From Nocardia flavorosea NBRC 108225 (GTDB lineage: Bacteria; Actinomycetota; Actinomycetes; Mycobacteriales; Mycobacteriaceae), in assembly GCF_001613385.1 (NCBI RefSeq), contig NZ_BDCG01000016.1, forward strand, positions 248,001-312,000: DNA of 64,000 nucleotides. The letters are read 5' to 3'. The notes below the pieces were generated by a model, which searched no databases, was not told where the DNA came from, and saw nothing but the letters and a program-made list of their open reading frames with translations. The position numbers and the translations under genes were made by a program. Of this stretch, positions 1-8,185 are shown in pieces. The first letter of the stretch is position 1, and each line of letters opens with the position of its first letter.

Positions 1-440
1 ACCTCGCCGACGGGCGTGTCGTTCCGGTGCAGCGGCGCCCAGCCCAGACCGTCCTCCTGGCTGCAGTCGTAGAGGGGCACGGTGCTGCCGTCACCGCGGC
101 AGACGATGCTGCGCCGGGTTCCGTGCGGGCTGAGTACCAGCTGTTTGCCCGAATCACGGGCGGCCAGTGCATTCGGGGCGCCCAACGGAATGAATTCGGC
201 GGTCCGGTCGGAGAACTGATGCGGGTCAGCGGCAGGTTGCGCGGACGCGCCGGCCGCAACCGCGGTCGTAGCGGCCCAGATGAGGACGACGGTGAACAAG
301 GCGCGGGTCACGGCGGCAGCCCGCACGATGTGTGTGCTGCGGGCGGGCGAACGTAGCGCCGCAGCGAGCCGGGCCGGTCGCGGCGCCGTATGCCTCTGTT
401 TTACCGGCCGGCGGTCTCCCGGAGCCAGGAGATATTCCAT
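1..440 (-). CDS. Secreted protein of unknown function, 3' part missing at the window edge
   Basis: An open frame on the minus strand begins at ATG 440 and runs off the left edge without a stop. The N-terminal ~40 residues are basic. They are followed by a hydrophobic stretch (ALFTVVLIWAATTAVAAG) and an ASA-Q type signal peptidase site, so the protein is probably exported. GTG 311, just before the hydrophobic stretch, is a plausible later start that would give a normal signal peptide. The visible mature part contains two cysteines (CRGDG and YDCSQ) that could form a disulfide. No family is recognised. It lies upstream of and in the same direction as the Rv0495c-like gene's 3' end. Confidence 0.55.
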   Translation of the reverse strand, partial: MEYLLAPGDRRPVKQRHTAPRPARLAAALRSPARSTHIVRAAAVTRALFTVVLIWAATTAVAAGASAQPAADPHQFSDRTAEFIPLGAPNALAARDSGKQLVLSPHGTRRSIVCRGDGSTVPLYDCSQEDGLGWAPLHRNDTPVGE

Positions 441-597
441 GACGCCACCAGCGGCGGTATCCGGCTGGTGTCCGCCGGGGTAGGCCGGGCATTTTCCGGC
501 GGGGCGAACGGACATGGTGTGGAGCGCAGCGAATCGCCCGGCTTTCATGGCGCGGCCTCCGGTAGGTGGGGGTTATCGCAGCTCGAGTCCCCGGATT

Positions 598-1479
598 TTA
601 TCGGGCACCGGCGGTAAACCGTGGCGACGCGCCCCGGGCCTTGCGGCGGGCCTCGGTGGTCGCGGGGTGTTCCGCGATGATCGGGGTGCCCTCGCGTCGG
701 CGCAGCTGCCGCTCGAGCTCCCGATAGGCGGGCTCGCCCAGCAATTCGATGAGTTCGGCGCGATAGGCCTGCCACACCGGACGCTCGCCGATATGCGCGT
801 CGGGGGAGCCGGAACAGTACCAGTCGAGATCGATTCCCCCCGGTCCCCAGCCGCGCCGATCGTATTCGGTCAGAACGGTCCGCAGGATCTCCACACCGTC
901 CGGCCGGGTCACCCATTCCTGGGTGCGGCGGATCGGCAGCTGCCAGCAGACGTCGGGTTTGACGGTATGCGGTTCCAGGCCCCGGCGTACGGCCATGATG
1001 TGCAGGGCGCATCCCCCGCCACCCGGGAAATCCGGTCGGTTCAGAAAGATACAGGCGTCGTTGTGGCGGCGGGTCCGTTCGGCGGACTCGCCGTCGAGTT
1101 CGTCGATTTCCAGGTAGGACTTGCGGCTGATCTTGCCCTTGTCGTTGCGGGCCTCCTCCATCAGCTGCCAGTCGTCGGCGGTCAGCATCTTCACCGCTTT
1201 GCGCAGCCGTTTGCGATCGTCGTCGTCGGAGAGGAACGCGCCGTGTGTGCAGCAGCCGGCGTCGGGTTGTTCGGCGAGGATCCCCTGGCAGGCAGGGGTG
1301 CCGAAAACGCAGGTCCAATGGGAGAGCAGCCAGGTCAGGTCGGCGGCGATCAGATGTTGTTCGTCGGCCGGATCCACGAACTCCAGCCACTCTCGCGCGA
1401 AGTCGAGTGGCACTTCCCGGCTCGGCCGCATCTTCGGCATCGGAAGATCGGTCGGGGTAGGCCCAGCGGGAGCGGGCAT
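598..1479 (-). CDS. Cysteine-rich conserved actinobacterial protein (Rv0495c-like)
   Basis: The 293-residue product and its divergent position beside ppx match M. tuberculosis Rv0495c (about 296 residues). Function is unknown. From the chosen ATG there are cysteines at about 57, 64, 76 and 77, followed by further single cysteines before His or hydrophobic residues (ACIFL, GGCALH, DVCWQL). This spacing recalls metal- or Fe-S-binding cysteine clusters of the YkgJ/DUF3109 type, but that is an inference. The open frame continues upstream to GTG 1530. ATG 1479 was preferred because the length then fits the family and the upstream codons overlap the divergent promoter region. There is no clear ribosome binding site at either start. 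Confidence 0.8.
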   Translation of the reverse strand: MPAPAGPTPTDLPMPKMRPSREVPLDFAREWLEFVDPADEQHLIAADLTWLLSHWTCVFGTPACQGILAEQPDAGCCTHGAFLSDDDDRKRLRKAVKMLTADDWQLMEEARNDKGKISRKSYLEIDELDGESAERTRRHNDACIFLNRPDFPGGGGCALHIMAVRRGLEPHTVKPDVCWQLPIRRTQEWVTRPDGVEILRTVLTEYDRRGWGPGGIDLDWYCSGSPDAHIGERPVWQAYRAELIELLGEPAYRELERQLRRREGTPIIAEHPATTEARRKARGASPRFTAGAR

Positions 1480-1574
1480 CGAGTCGTTCGTGGCTGCGCC
1501 AGACGTCACAACCCCTAACGCTAACACCACGACCAGGTCGATTGCTGTTCAGGTAGACCAAGTACCGTGTCCGT

Positions 1575-2603
1575 GTGCGTCTAGGTGTCCTCGATGTCGG
1601 CAGCAACACCGTTCACCTACTGGTGGTGGACGCGCACAGGGGTGGTCATCCCATGCCGATGAGCTCGACGAAGGAGTCGCTGCGGCTCTCGGAGAGCATG
1701 GACGACGCCGGGCGGATCACGGCCGAGGGGGCGCAGAGACTCGTCGATACGGTGGCCGATCTCGCCAATCTGGCGATCACCTCCGGCTGCGCGGAACTGA
1801 TGGCGTTCGCCACCTCGGCGGTACGCGAGGCGACCAATTCCGACGAGGTACTCGCGCGGATCCGTACGGAGACCGGCGTGGATCTGCGGGTGCTGGCCGG
1901 AGTGGACGAGGCGCGGTTGACATTCCTGGCCGTTCGCCGTTGGTACGGCTGGAGCGCCGGCCGGATTCTCAATCTCGATATCGGCGGCGGTTCGCTCGAG
2001 GTGAGCAGCGGTGTCGACGAGGAACCGGATGTGGCGCTGTCGTTGCAACTGGGGGCCGGGAGGCTGACCCGCAAATGGCTGCCCGAGGACCCACCGAGTA
2101 AACGCCGGATCGCCATCCTGCGGGACTGGCTCGCCGCCGAACTGGTCGATCCCGCCAAACAGCTGCTGGTGCCAGGTAAACCCGATCTGGCGGTGGGCAG
2201 CTCCAAAACCTTCAGGTCGCTGGCCCGGCTCACCGGTGCTGCCCCTTCCGGCGCGGGGCCGCGGGTACGGCGGACGCTGACCAGTTCGGGACTGCGGCAA
2301 CTGATCGCGTTCATCTCCCGGATGACCGCGGCCGATCGCGCGGAATTGGAAGGGGTCAGCGCCGATCGTTCGCAGCAATTGGTGGCCGGGGCCCTCGTCG
2401 CCGAGGCCGCCATGTGCGCACTTTCCCTCGATACGCTGGAAATTTGTCCATGGGCGCTGCGCGAAGGGCTGATCCTGCGCAAACTGGATACCGATATGGA
2501 TGGTGGACCACTGACAACGAACGCTCCGAACGCGGCGGCCGGTAACGGTTGGGCGCCCGGTGGCGGTACGTCGGCGGGCCCGGTCGAAACGGTGCCTTCA
2601 TGA
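1575..2603 (+). CDS. ppx: Ppx/GppA-family phosphatase (exopolyphosphatase 1 type)
   Basis: The 342-residue product is a member of the ASKHA-fold Ppx/GppA family, which hydrolyses polyphosphate or pppGpp in the cytoplasm. The phosphate-1 loop is at the N-terminus (LDVGSNTVHLLVVD) and the phosphate-2 loop is NLDIGGGSLEV near residue 135. Catalytic-type acidic residues are present in the SAVREA region. It is the short, single-module actinobacterial form (Rv0496-like), without the C-terminal helical domains of E. coli Ppx. The start is GTG 1575. The stop overlaps the next gene's ATG (ATGA at 2600-2603), so the two are translationally coupled. Which substrate it prefers cannot be told from sequence. 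Confidence 0.9.
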   Translation: MRLGVLDVGSNTVHLLVVDAHRGGHPMPMSSTKESLRLSESMDDAGRITAEGAQRLVDTVADLANLAITSGCAELMAFATSAVREATNSDEVLARIRTETGVDLRVLAGVDEARLTFLAVRRWYGWSAGRILNLDIGGGSLEVSSGVDEEPDVALSLQLGAGRLTRKWLPEDPPSKRRIAILRDWLAAELVDPAKQLLVPGKPDLAVGSSKTFRSLARLTGAAPSGAGPRVRRTLTSSGLRQLIAFISRMTAADRAELEGVSADRSQQLVAGALVAEAAMCALSLDTLEICPWALREGLILRKLDTDMDGGPLTTNAPNAAAGNGWAPGGGTSAGPVETVPS

Positions 2604-4312
2604 GCAGGAACTCCAATCAGTTGTCGGTCGCCGAACTCCTGGCCCGCAACGGCCAGCAGCCGACCTCCGGCGGCGGCGGACGCAGACGGCGCGGGGGCCG
2701 CGGTGTTTCGGTCTCCGAGCTGACCGGCGATCTTCCGGTCGTCGACGGCGGCACCACGCACGCGGCCGCCGACGAGGACGAGGATCCGGCCGGTTCGCCC
2801 ACGGGCTACTCGCCCGCCGGCAACGGATACGCGCCGCACGACTATGCGGGTGAACAGGTTTCGGGCGGGGAGCCGAGCCAGTCGCCGATGTCCGGGCCGA
2901 TCACGGTGTACAACCCGCTGGCCCCGCACCCGGACGATGCCCCGCCGGCCCGCCTGGGAGAGCCGAGCCCGTACCCGGCCGGCGATGCCGCACCGCCGCG
3001 TGGCGGCCGACGCAGGCGGCCCGAACCGGACGACGACGAACCGTCGGCCGCCGCGTACCCGGGCGCCGATCCGAATCCCCCCTGGGAGACCGGCCCACCG
3101 CTGCCCAGCGGCGGCCGGGCGGCGCGCAGACGGGCCGCGGAAGCCGCCGAGGCCGCGTCGGTGGTGGAGGATTCGCCGGTTCCTGCGGCGGAGACCCCGG
3201 CGGGATACGACCTTCCGCCGGCCGCCGGTGGTTTCGGTGCCTTCCCCGCGCCCGCACCGGCCGCGCCGCCGGAGTTCGGCCATCCCGATATGGGACCGCC
3301 CTCGCCGGCGCCGGAGAACGGCGGCCCCCCGCGGCTTGGCCCGCCGGCACTCGCCACCGAGGCATGGCCCGCGCCCGCACCCGCCACCGAGGCATGGCCC
3401 GCGCCCGCACCCGCCACTGAGGCATGGCCGGCACCCGCACCCGCCGGCGATGCGCGACCCAAGCTCGAACGCCGCCGCCGCGGTGCGCGCCCGCTGCCCG
3501 ATCCCGCCCCCTGGCCCGAACCTCCGCCTGGGCCACCCGGCGAGCCGGCGAACGCGGATCAGGCGACCGCGGTGTGGTCGCTGGCCGAACCGAACCAAGG
3601 GGCGCCGGCGGGTCCACCGGTTCTCGGCGCCCCGCCGCTCGAGAAGACGGACCGGGGCCGGCGCCGTGGGAAACGCAACGGTCACCCCGACACCCCTCCG
3701 GCACCGGGGTTCGCCGAGTCCGGCCCGCCGCATCCGGATCTCGCGGCCGGCGACGGTTTCCGCAATACCGATATGTATGCCACGGATGTGCACGGACCCA
3801 TGCCGCCGGCACCGGGGCCCATGCCGCGTGAGCACGGTACCGACACCGGCGATTTCGAGCCGGATTCCGATTTCTACGCCGTCCCCGAGGACGAGATCGA
3901 CGACGAGCCCAAGGGGCGCAACCGGTTCTCCCGTTCCGGCAAGCCGGGCGCGGTGAGCACGAAATTCGGTGGGGCGAGCGGCAAACTCGCCGCCGCTCGC
4001 TCGCGGTTGGCCACCGGCGGCCGGGAACGCGACAGCGCAGACGCGGCGGATCCCCGGAAGCAATGGGCCGTACTGGGGGCGCAGAGCCTCGGCGCGGCTC
4101 TGGCCGGGATGCTGATGTTCAAGGGTTTCGAAATGCTGTGGGAGATGCAGCCGCTGATGGCGCTCGCACTGGCCGTCGTGGTGATCCTCGGTCTCGTGGC
4201 CCTGGTCCGGATCCTGCGCCGCACCGACGATATCTTCAGTACCGTGATCGCCGTGGTCGTCGGTGTGTTCGTGACATTGGGGCCGTTGGCATTTCTACTC
4301 AGTACCGGCTGA
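2600..4312 (+). CDS. Proline-rich membrane protein, C-terminal three-helix anchor (Rv0497-like)
   Basis: The 570-residue protein starts at ATG 2600, overlapping the ppx stop. Residues ~1-450 are low-complexity, rich in Pro, Ala, Gly and Arg, with several Arg-Arg blocks (GGGGRRRRGGRG, GGRRRR) and almost certainly disordered. The C-terminal ~90 residues hold three hydrophobic helices (SLGAALAGMLMF, LMALALAVVVILGLVALV, VIAVVVGVFVTLGPLAFLL). The M. tuberculosis counterpart Rv0497 has the same position and C-terminal anchor but is only about 310 residues, so the disordered arm is roughly doubled here, partly by in-frame tandem repeats. Function is unknown. A cytoplasmic disordered arm on a membrane anchor suggests a scaffold, which is inference. 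Confidence 0.8.
   Translation: MSRNSNQLSVAELLARNGQQPTSGGGGRRRRGGRGVSVSELTGDLPVVDGGTTHAAADEDEDPAGSPTGYSPAGNGYAPHDYAGEQVSGGEPSQSPMSGPITVYNPLAPHPDDAPPARLGEPSPYPAGDAAPPRGGRRRRPEPDDDEPSAAAYPGADPNPPWETGPPLPSGGRAARRRAAEAAEAASVVEDSPVPAAETPAGYDLPPAAGGFGAFPAPAPAAPPEFGHPDMGPPSPAPENGGPPRLGPPALATEAWPAPAPATEAWPAPAPATEAWPAPAPAGDARPKLERRRRGARPLPDPAPWPEPPPGPPGEPANADQATAVWSLAEPNQGAPAGPPVLGAPPLEKTDRGRRRGKRNGHPDTPPAPGFAESGPPHPDLAAGDGFRNTDMYATDVHGPMPPAPGPMPREHGTDTGDFEPDSDFYAVPEDEIDDEPKGRNRFSRSGKPGAVSTKFGGASGKLAAARSRLATGGRERDSADAADPRKQWAVLGAQSLGAALAGMLMFKGFEMLWEMQPLMALALAVVVILGLVALVRILRRTDDIFSTVIAVVVGVFVTLGPLAFLLSTG
3353..3442 (+). repeat. In-frame tandem repeat, 3 x 30 bp
   Basis: Three consecutive 30-bp units encode the decapeptide ATEAWPAPAP. 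The first two are nearly identical at the DNA level and the third has drifted by a few third-position changes. The unit length keeps the reading frame, so copy-number change would lengthen or shorten the disordered arm of the host protein without breaking it. Confidence 0.9.
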
Positions 4313-4324
4313 GCGAGGGCAACG

Positions 4325-5194
4325 ATGGCAGGCAACACTCCCGCGGCCCGGCCGCGGGACGGGGGGATCAAGGTCGGTCTGTCGACTGCCTCGGTCTATC
4401 CGCAGAACACCGAGGCCGCCTTTCGTTATGCGGCCGAATTGGGTTACGACGGCATCGAACTGATGGTGTGGGCCGAACCGGCCAGCCAGAGCATCGACAT
4501 CGTGCGCGGGTACTCGCGTAAATACGCGGTGCCCGTCCTCGCGGTGCACGCGCCGTGCCTGCTCATCTCGCAGCGGGTGTGGGGCGCCGACCCGGCGGCC
4601 AAACTCGCTCGCAGCGTGCGTACCGCCGAAGTTCTCGGCGCCGATACCGTGGTCGTGCATCCACCGTTCCGGTGGCAGCGTCGCTATGCCGAGGGTTTCG
4701 CCGAACAGGTGGCCGACCTGGAGCGGCAGAGCTCGGTGGCCGTCGCCGTGGAGAATATGTTTCCGATGCGGGCCGATAAATTGTTCGGCCGCCGGTCCGG
4801 CGATATCCGGCGCCTCGAACGCCGCGGCGGCCCCGGTTTGGCGCTGACTGCGTTCAGCCCCGGTTACGACCCCACCGAGATCGGTTTCCAGCACTACACC
4901 CTGGATCTGTCGCATACCGCGACCGCGGGCACCGACCCGCTGGTCCTGGTCGAACGCATGGGCGCAGGCCTGGTTCACCTGCACCTGGCCGACGGCCGCG
5001 GGGCGGCCCACGACGAACACCTGATCCCCGGCGAGGGGACGCAGCCCTGTGCAGAGGTGTGCGCCGCACTGGTCGGCAATGGTTTCACCGGGCATGTGGT
5101 TGCCGAGATCAACACCCAGGAAGCGCGTACGACCGCGGCCCGTGCGGCCATGCTGACCCGCACCCTGGACTTCGCTCGCGAACAGCTGTGTTGA
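4325..5194 (+). CDS. Sugar-phosphate isomerase/AP-endonuclease-2-type TIM barrel protein (Rv0498-like)
   Basis: The 289-residue protein belongs to the xylose-isomerase-like TIM-barrel superfamily (AP_endonuc_2 fold), whose members use divalent metals to isomerise sugars or cleave abasic DNA. Barrel strands and metal-site-like residues are visible: the first strand VGLSTASVYP, then LGYDGIELM, LAVHAPC, DTVVVHPPF, VAVENMFP, TLDLSHTAT, GLVHLHLAD and VVAEINTQE. The Glu/His/Asp/Glu set (ENMF, HPP, DLSHT, EINT) fits a metal-binding pocket. The start ATG 4325 lies 12 bp after the preceding stop. The actual substrate is unknown for this actinobacterial subgroup. Confidence 0.8.
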   Translation: MAGNTPAARPRDGGIKVGLSTASVYPQNTEAAFRYAAELGYDGIELMVWAEPASQSIDIVRGYSRKYAVPVLAVHAPCLLISQRVWGADPAAKLARSVRTAEVLGADTVVVHPPFRWQRRYAEGFAEQVADLERQSSVAVAVENMFPMRADKLFGRRSGDIRRLERRGGPGLALTAFSPGYDPTEIGFQHYTLDLSHTATAGTDPLVLVERMGAGLVHLHLADGRGAAHDEHLIPGEGTQPCAEVCAALVGNGFTGHVVAEINTQEARTTAARAAMLTRTLDFAREQLC

Positions 5195-5396
5195 TCCGCG
5201 CTCCGAAAACCCGGCGGCCTCCCGCGGAGCTCGGTCACCGTGAGACACGTCATACAACGGGCGGGCCACCGGACCGGAAGGCCTGCACCTCTCATTGCTC
5301 CCGTGGAAATCACCCGTAGGCTGTTCCTTCGGGAACGGCACCACCGCGGCGCCGAGTCCAGCGATGCCCGCGAAGGGTGACAGCGCGACGCCAGAG

Positions 5397-5440
5397 GGCT
5401 TCGACCCCGCGGCGTCGCAGGCGCCGCAAAATGAACACAG
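5397..5440 (+). repeat. Remnant of dispersed intergenic repeat family B (3' hairpin only)
   Basis: The segment matches the 3' tail of the larger element at 31966-32150. It shares the GAMCCCGCGGCG stretch, the GCAGGCGCCGC hairpin arm and the following CAAAATGAACACAG, which corresponds to CAAATAAACACAG in that copy. The 5' two-thirds of the element is missing or too diverged to see. It lies immediately before the ribosome binding site of the thioesterase gene. Confidence 0.55.
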
Positions 5441-5448
5441 GAGTATTG

Positions 5449-6351
5449 ATGACGACGGAAACGGAGCCCGGCACCGATATCGACCTGGTGCAAGCGGAGG
5501 CGCCGTTCAGCCGGGTCTGTGCTCTGACCGAACTCGCCGCCGACGAACCGGGCGCCGGCCGCTATCGCGGCGTCGTCGACGAGATCTGGACGATCGGGCC
5601 GAAGGTGCACGGCGGCACGATGGTCGCGGGTTCGGCGGCGGCCGCGACCCGCTGGTTGCGGACCGTGGAACCGGATCGGGCGGCTATGGCGCCGCTGTCG
5701 GGCAGTACCGATTTCCTGGGGGCGCCCGAGCCCGGGGAGGTCCTCTACGAGGTGTCCATCCGTAAAGTAGGCCGGCAGATCTGCCTGGTGGATGTGACGC
5801 TGTACCAGCGGGGGCGACCACTGGTGCGTACGGCGTTCACGTTCGGCCATCTCGACGGCCCGGAGCGGGCTCCCCTGTACACCCCCACCCATACGGATCT
5901 GCCGGTCGAACCGGCCGCGGACGCAATCGGTTACGAACCGGGCTCCTCGATGGGCCGGATCGTGCACGTCGCCCGCGGTATGGACGCGTTCCTCGATCGC
6001 GACTGGGCACGGTTCATCGACAACGAACAGGGCGAGCCCCGGTTGCGGATGTGGTTGCGGCCGCGGCCGCAGGATCAGGCCGATCCGGAGACCGCGTCCT
6101 ATATCGCCATGATGGCCGCCGATATGTGCCCGCCGGTACCTACCAATCTGGGCTATTTCGGCTGGTCGCCTACCGTACAGATGACAACGTATCTGCGGCG
6201 GCGCCCGGCGCCGGGCTGGTTGCGCATCATCGCCACCACCCACGAGGTGAGCGGGGGGATGTTCGATTCGGATCAGATAGTCGTCGATTCCACCGGGGCA
6301 CTGGTAGCGCAGAGCCGCCAGCTGGCGCTGCTGCCCTCCCCGAAGCGCTAG
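5449..6351 (+). CDS. Acyl-CoA thioesterase-like double hot-dog protein (Rv0499-like)
   Basis: The 300-residue product looks like a TesB-type (4HBT_3) thioesterase with two hot-dog halves. The first half contains IGPKVHGGTMVAGSAAAA, the usual hot-dog helix start, and the second ends with TTHEVSGGMFDSDQIVVDSTG and AQSRQLALL, where the conserved Asp/Gln of TesB-like enzymes would sit. It would hydrolyse acyl-CoA in the cytoplasm. ATG 5449 was chosen because AGGAG lies six bases upstream. An in-frame ATG at 5431 has no such site. It is positioned as Rv0499 in M. tuberculosis, before proC. Confidence 0.7.
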   Translation: MTTETEPGTDIDLVQAEAPFSRVCALTELAADEPGAGRYRGVVDEIWTIGPKVHGGTMVAGSAAAATRWLRTVEPDRAAMAPLSGSTDFLGAPEPGEVLYEVSIRKVGRQICLVDVTLYQRGRPLVRTAFTFGHLDGPERAPLYTPTHTDLPVEPAADAIGYEPGSSMGRIVHVARGMDAFLDRDWARFIDNEQGEPRLRMWLRPRPQDQADPETASYIAMMAADMCPPVPTNLGYFGWSPTVQMTTYLRRRPAPGWLRIIATTHEVSGGMFDSDQIVVDSTGALVAQSRQLALLPSPKR

Positions 6352-6480
6352 CCGGACTCGGGGGAGTACCTCCGGCGCGCACCTTCCCGACTGCAGGGCC
6401 ATCCGGCCGTTGCGCTGGACGACTCTCGCGGTTCGGGGCCCGTTCGTGCTCGCGGAGGCCCGGCATTGGACACTGTTCTC

Positions 6481-7299
6481 ATGACACGTATTGCGGTGAT
6501 CGGCGGTGGCCGGATCGGTGAGGCCTTGATTGCCGGCTTGCTGGAGGCCGGGCGAGCCGTCAAAGACCTGGTGGTCGTCGAAACCCATGCCGACCGGGCG
6601 GAACTGCTGGCGGGACGATTCGGGGTGCGGGTGACCGATGCGGTCGCCGATGCGGCGGTCGGTGCCGACCTGCTGGTTGTCGCGGTGAAACCGATGGATG
6701 TGGACGCGGTACTCACCGAACTCGGAAAAGCAGATCTCGGCGGGGAACAGGATCAGATCCTGGTGTCGCTGGCGGCAGGGGTGCCGACGGTCCGGCTGGA
6801 GAACAAACTACCGGCAGGCTTCCCCGTGGTCCGGGTCATGCCGAACACTCCGATGCTGGTCGGTGAGGGAATGAGTGTGCTCGCCGCCGGCCGCTATGCC
6901 AAACACGAACAGCTGGAACTGGTGACCGAGCTGCTGAGCACCGTCGGGCAGGTCTGTGTGGTGCCCGAATCGCAGATGGATGCGGTGACCGCGGTCTCGG
7001 GTTCCGGGCCGGCCTATTTCTTCCTCGTTGTGGAGGCGATGGTCGAGGCGGGCGTCGGGTTGGGGCTCACCCGGGATATCTCCACCCAGCTGGTCACCCA
7101 GACCATGCTCGGTTCGGCGGCCATGCTGGCGGAGTCGGGACAGAGCGCCGTGGATCTGCGGGCGGCGGTCACCTCCCCGTCGGGAACGACCGCGGCGGCC
7201 CTGCGTGAACTGGAACGGTCGGGGCTGCGGTCGGCCTTCCTGGAGGCCCTGCATGCGGCAAAGCGGCGCTCATCGGAACAGGGAGGGACCTCCGAATGA
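6481..7299 (+). CDS. proC: Pyrroline-5-carboxylate reductase
   Basis: The 272-residue cytoplasmic enzyme reduces 1-pyrroline-5-carboxylate to L-proline with NAD(P)H, the last step of proline synthesis. The Rossmann motif is at the N-terminus (IAVIGGGRIGEALIAG). The P5CR signature region is complete near the C-terminus (VSGSGPAYFFLVVEAM and the TSPSGTTAAALRELE loop). The MPNTPMLVGEG motif is also intact. The start is ATG 6481; a TTG at 6466 in frame has no support. The next gene is the excisionase-like HTH protein, as in M. tuberculosis Rv0500-Rv0500A. Confidence 0.95.
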   Translation: MTRIAVIGGGRIGEALIAGLLEAGRAVKDLVVVETHADRAELLAGRFGVRVTDAVADAAVGADLLVVAVKPMDVDAVLTELGKADLGGEQDQILVSLAAGVPTVRLENKLPAGFPVVRVMPNTPMLVGEGMSVLAAGRYAKHEQLELVTELLSTVGQVCVVPESQMDAVTAVSGSGPAYFFLVVEAMVEAGVGLGLTRDISTQLVTQTMLGSAAMLAESGQSAVDLRAAVTSPSGTTAAALRELERSGLRSAFLEALHAAKRRSSEQGGTSE

Positions 7300-7444
7300 C
7301 CGGTTGACCCCCAGCGTATGAACCTGTTTTCTCACTCCCGTCGCAGTAATCCCACTGGTCCCGCTAAGCTTCAAGGAGCACGTGCGTGTCTGTTCCGCCG
7401 GTGGGGAAGCCGGCGGCGCGGACGTGCCGGAGGTCAGTGGTGCG

Positions 7445-7693
7445 ATGATGTCTTCTAACAAGATGTCCGCTGGTGGCGGCGGTGGTTCGTCGCCAGGACA
7501 ATCAATACTCGGTGGTGGGACGCAATTTCTCACCGTCGCCGAGGTGGCAGATCTGATGCGAGTATCGAAGATGACGGTGTACCGGCTGGTGCATTCGGGC
7601 GAGCTACCGGCGGTACGTGTCGGTAGATCGTTCCGGGTGCATGCGAAGGCGGTGCACGAATATCTGGAGACGTCCTACTTCGATGCCGGGTGA
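7445..7693 (+). CDS. Excisionase-family (MerR-like) helix-turn-helix DNA-binding protein (Rv0500A-like)
   Basis: The ~82-residue product has a glycine-rich N-terminal linker and then a complete single-domain excisionase/BldC-type winged HTH: FLTVAEVADLMRVSKMTVY, RLVHSGELPAVRVGRSFRV and a final recognition/wing segment VHEYLETSYFDAG. Such proteins bind DNA as small dimers or in arrays. ATG 7445 (followed by a second ATG) is preceded by GGAGG 11 bases upstream. Conserved synteny between proC and the bS22 gene in Mycobacteriales suggests a core, non-phage role. Targets are unknown. Confidence 0.85.
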   Translation: MMSSNKMSAGGGGGSSPGQSILGGGTQFLTVAEVADLMRVSKMTVYRLVHSGELPAVRVGRSFRVHAKAVHEYLETSYFDAG

Positions 7694-7899
7694 AGGCGGT
7701 TACCGGCCCCGTCCGGTGGGCCGGTAACATCAACCCTCGCTGTGTTGGATCGGTGGCTGCTGTCGGCCTGCCTTCGGGCGGTCGTGGCCGGCCGCCGCCT
7801 CCAGGGCTGAGTGTTCAGCCGCGAGCAACCGGGCGTACGGCCGGATAGTTGACGTAAGCGAGCGCGTGACGCGCCGAGGAGAGAACGCGAGGACACCCT

Positions 7900-8001
7900 A
7901 TGGGTTCTGTGATCAAGAAGCGCCGCAAGCGCATGTCGAAGAAGAAGCATCGCAAACTGCTTCGTCGTACCCGCGTGCAGCGGCGCAAACTCGGCAAGTA
8001 A
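7900..8001 (+). CDS. Small ribosomal subunit protein bS22
   Basis: A 33-residue, extremely basic protein begins at ATG 7900 and ends at TAA 7999-8001. It starts [19 protein letters not shown] and ends in RRKLGK, the AURKAIP1/COX24-type motif. M. tuberculosis has the same tiny gene (Rv0500B) in the same place. The mycobacterial protein was found bound in the small subunit near the decoding region and named bS22. It is followed within 25 bp by a strong terminator, as expected for a highly expressed ribosomal gene. Confidence 0.92.
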
Positions 8002-8024
8002 GCGCGAGCGCGCCTCGTATCCGG

Positions 8025-8057
8025 AAAAACCCGCTACCATTCGGTGGCGGGTTTTTC
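8025..8057 (+). terminator. Rho-independent terminator after bS22
   Basis: AAAAACCCGCTACC pairs with GGTGGCGGGTTTTT across a four-base loop (ATTC) and ends in five T residues. The A-tract mirrored by the T-tract means it could act in both directions, but only the plus-strand gene lies next to it. Confidence 0.93.
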
Positions 8058-8185
8058 ATTGCGTTTCGGTGGGCTGAAGTCGGGGTTAGATCCTCGTTAA
8101 GGGCGGCGGGGTTCGCGGTCACGGCCGCTAGTCTGGTACGTGCAACATTGAGCGGGGGATCCGATGCTCGAGGTGGGACGGTCCG

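Noticed and set aside
1646..4063. 805-codon open frame on the minus strand opposite ppx and the Rv0497-like gene
   Set aside because: It is antisense to two well-supported genes, Arg/Gly/Pro-rich and low in complexity, as expected for the complementary strand of GC-rich coding DNA.
7445..7693. Phage excisionase
   Set aside because: The HTH protein is in the conserved proC-bS22 neighbourhood of Mycobacteriales with no integrase or attachment site, so it is taken as a core regulator.
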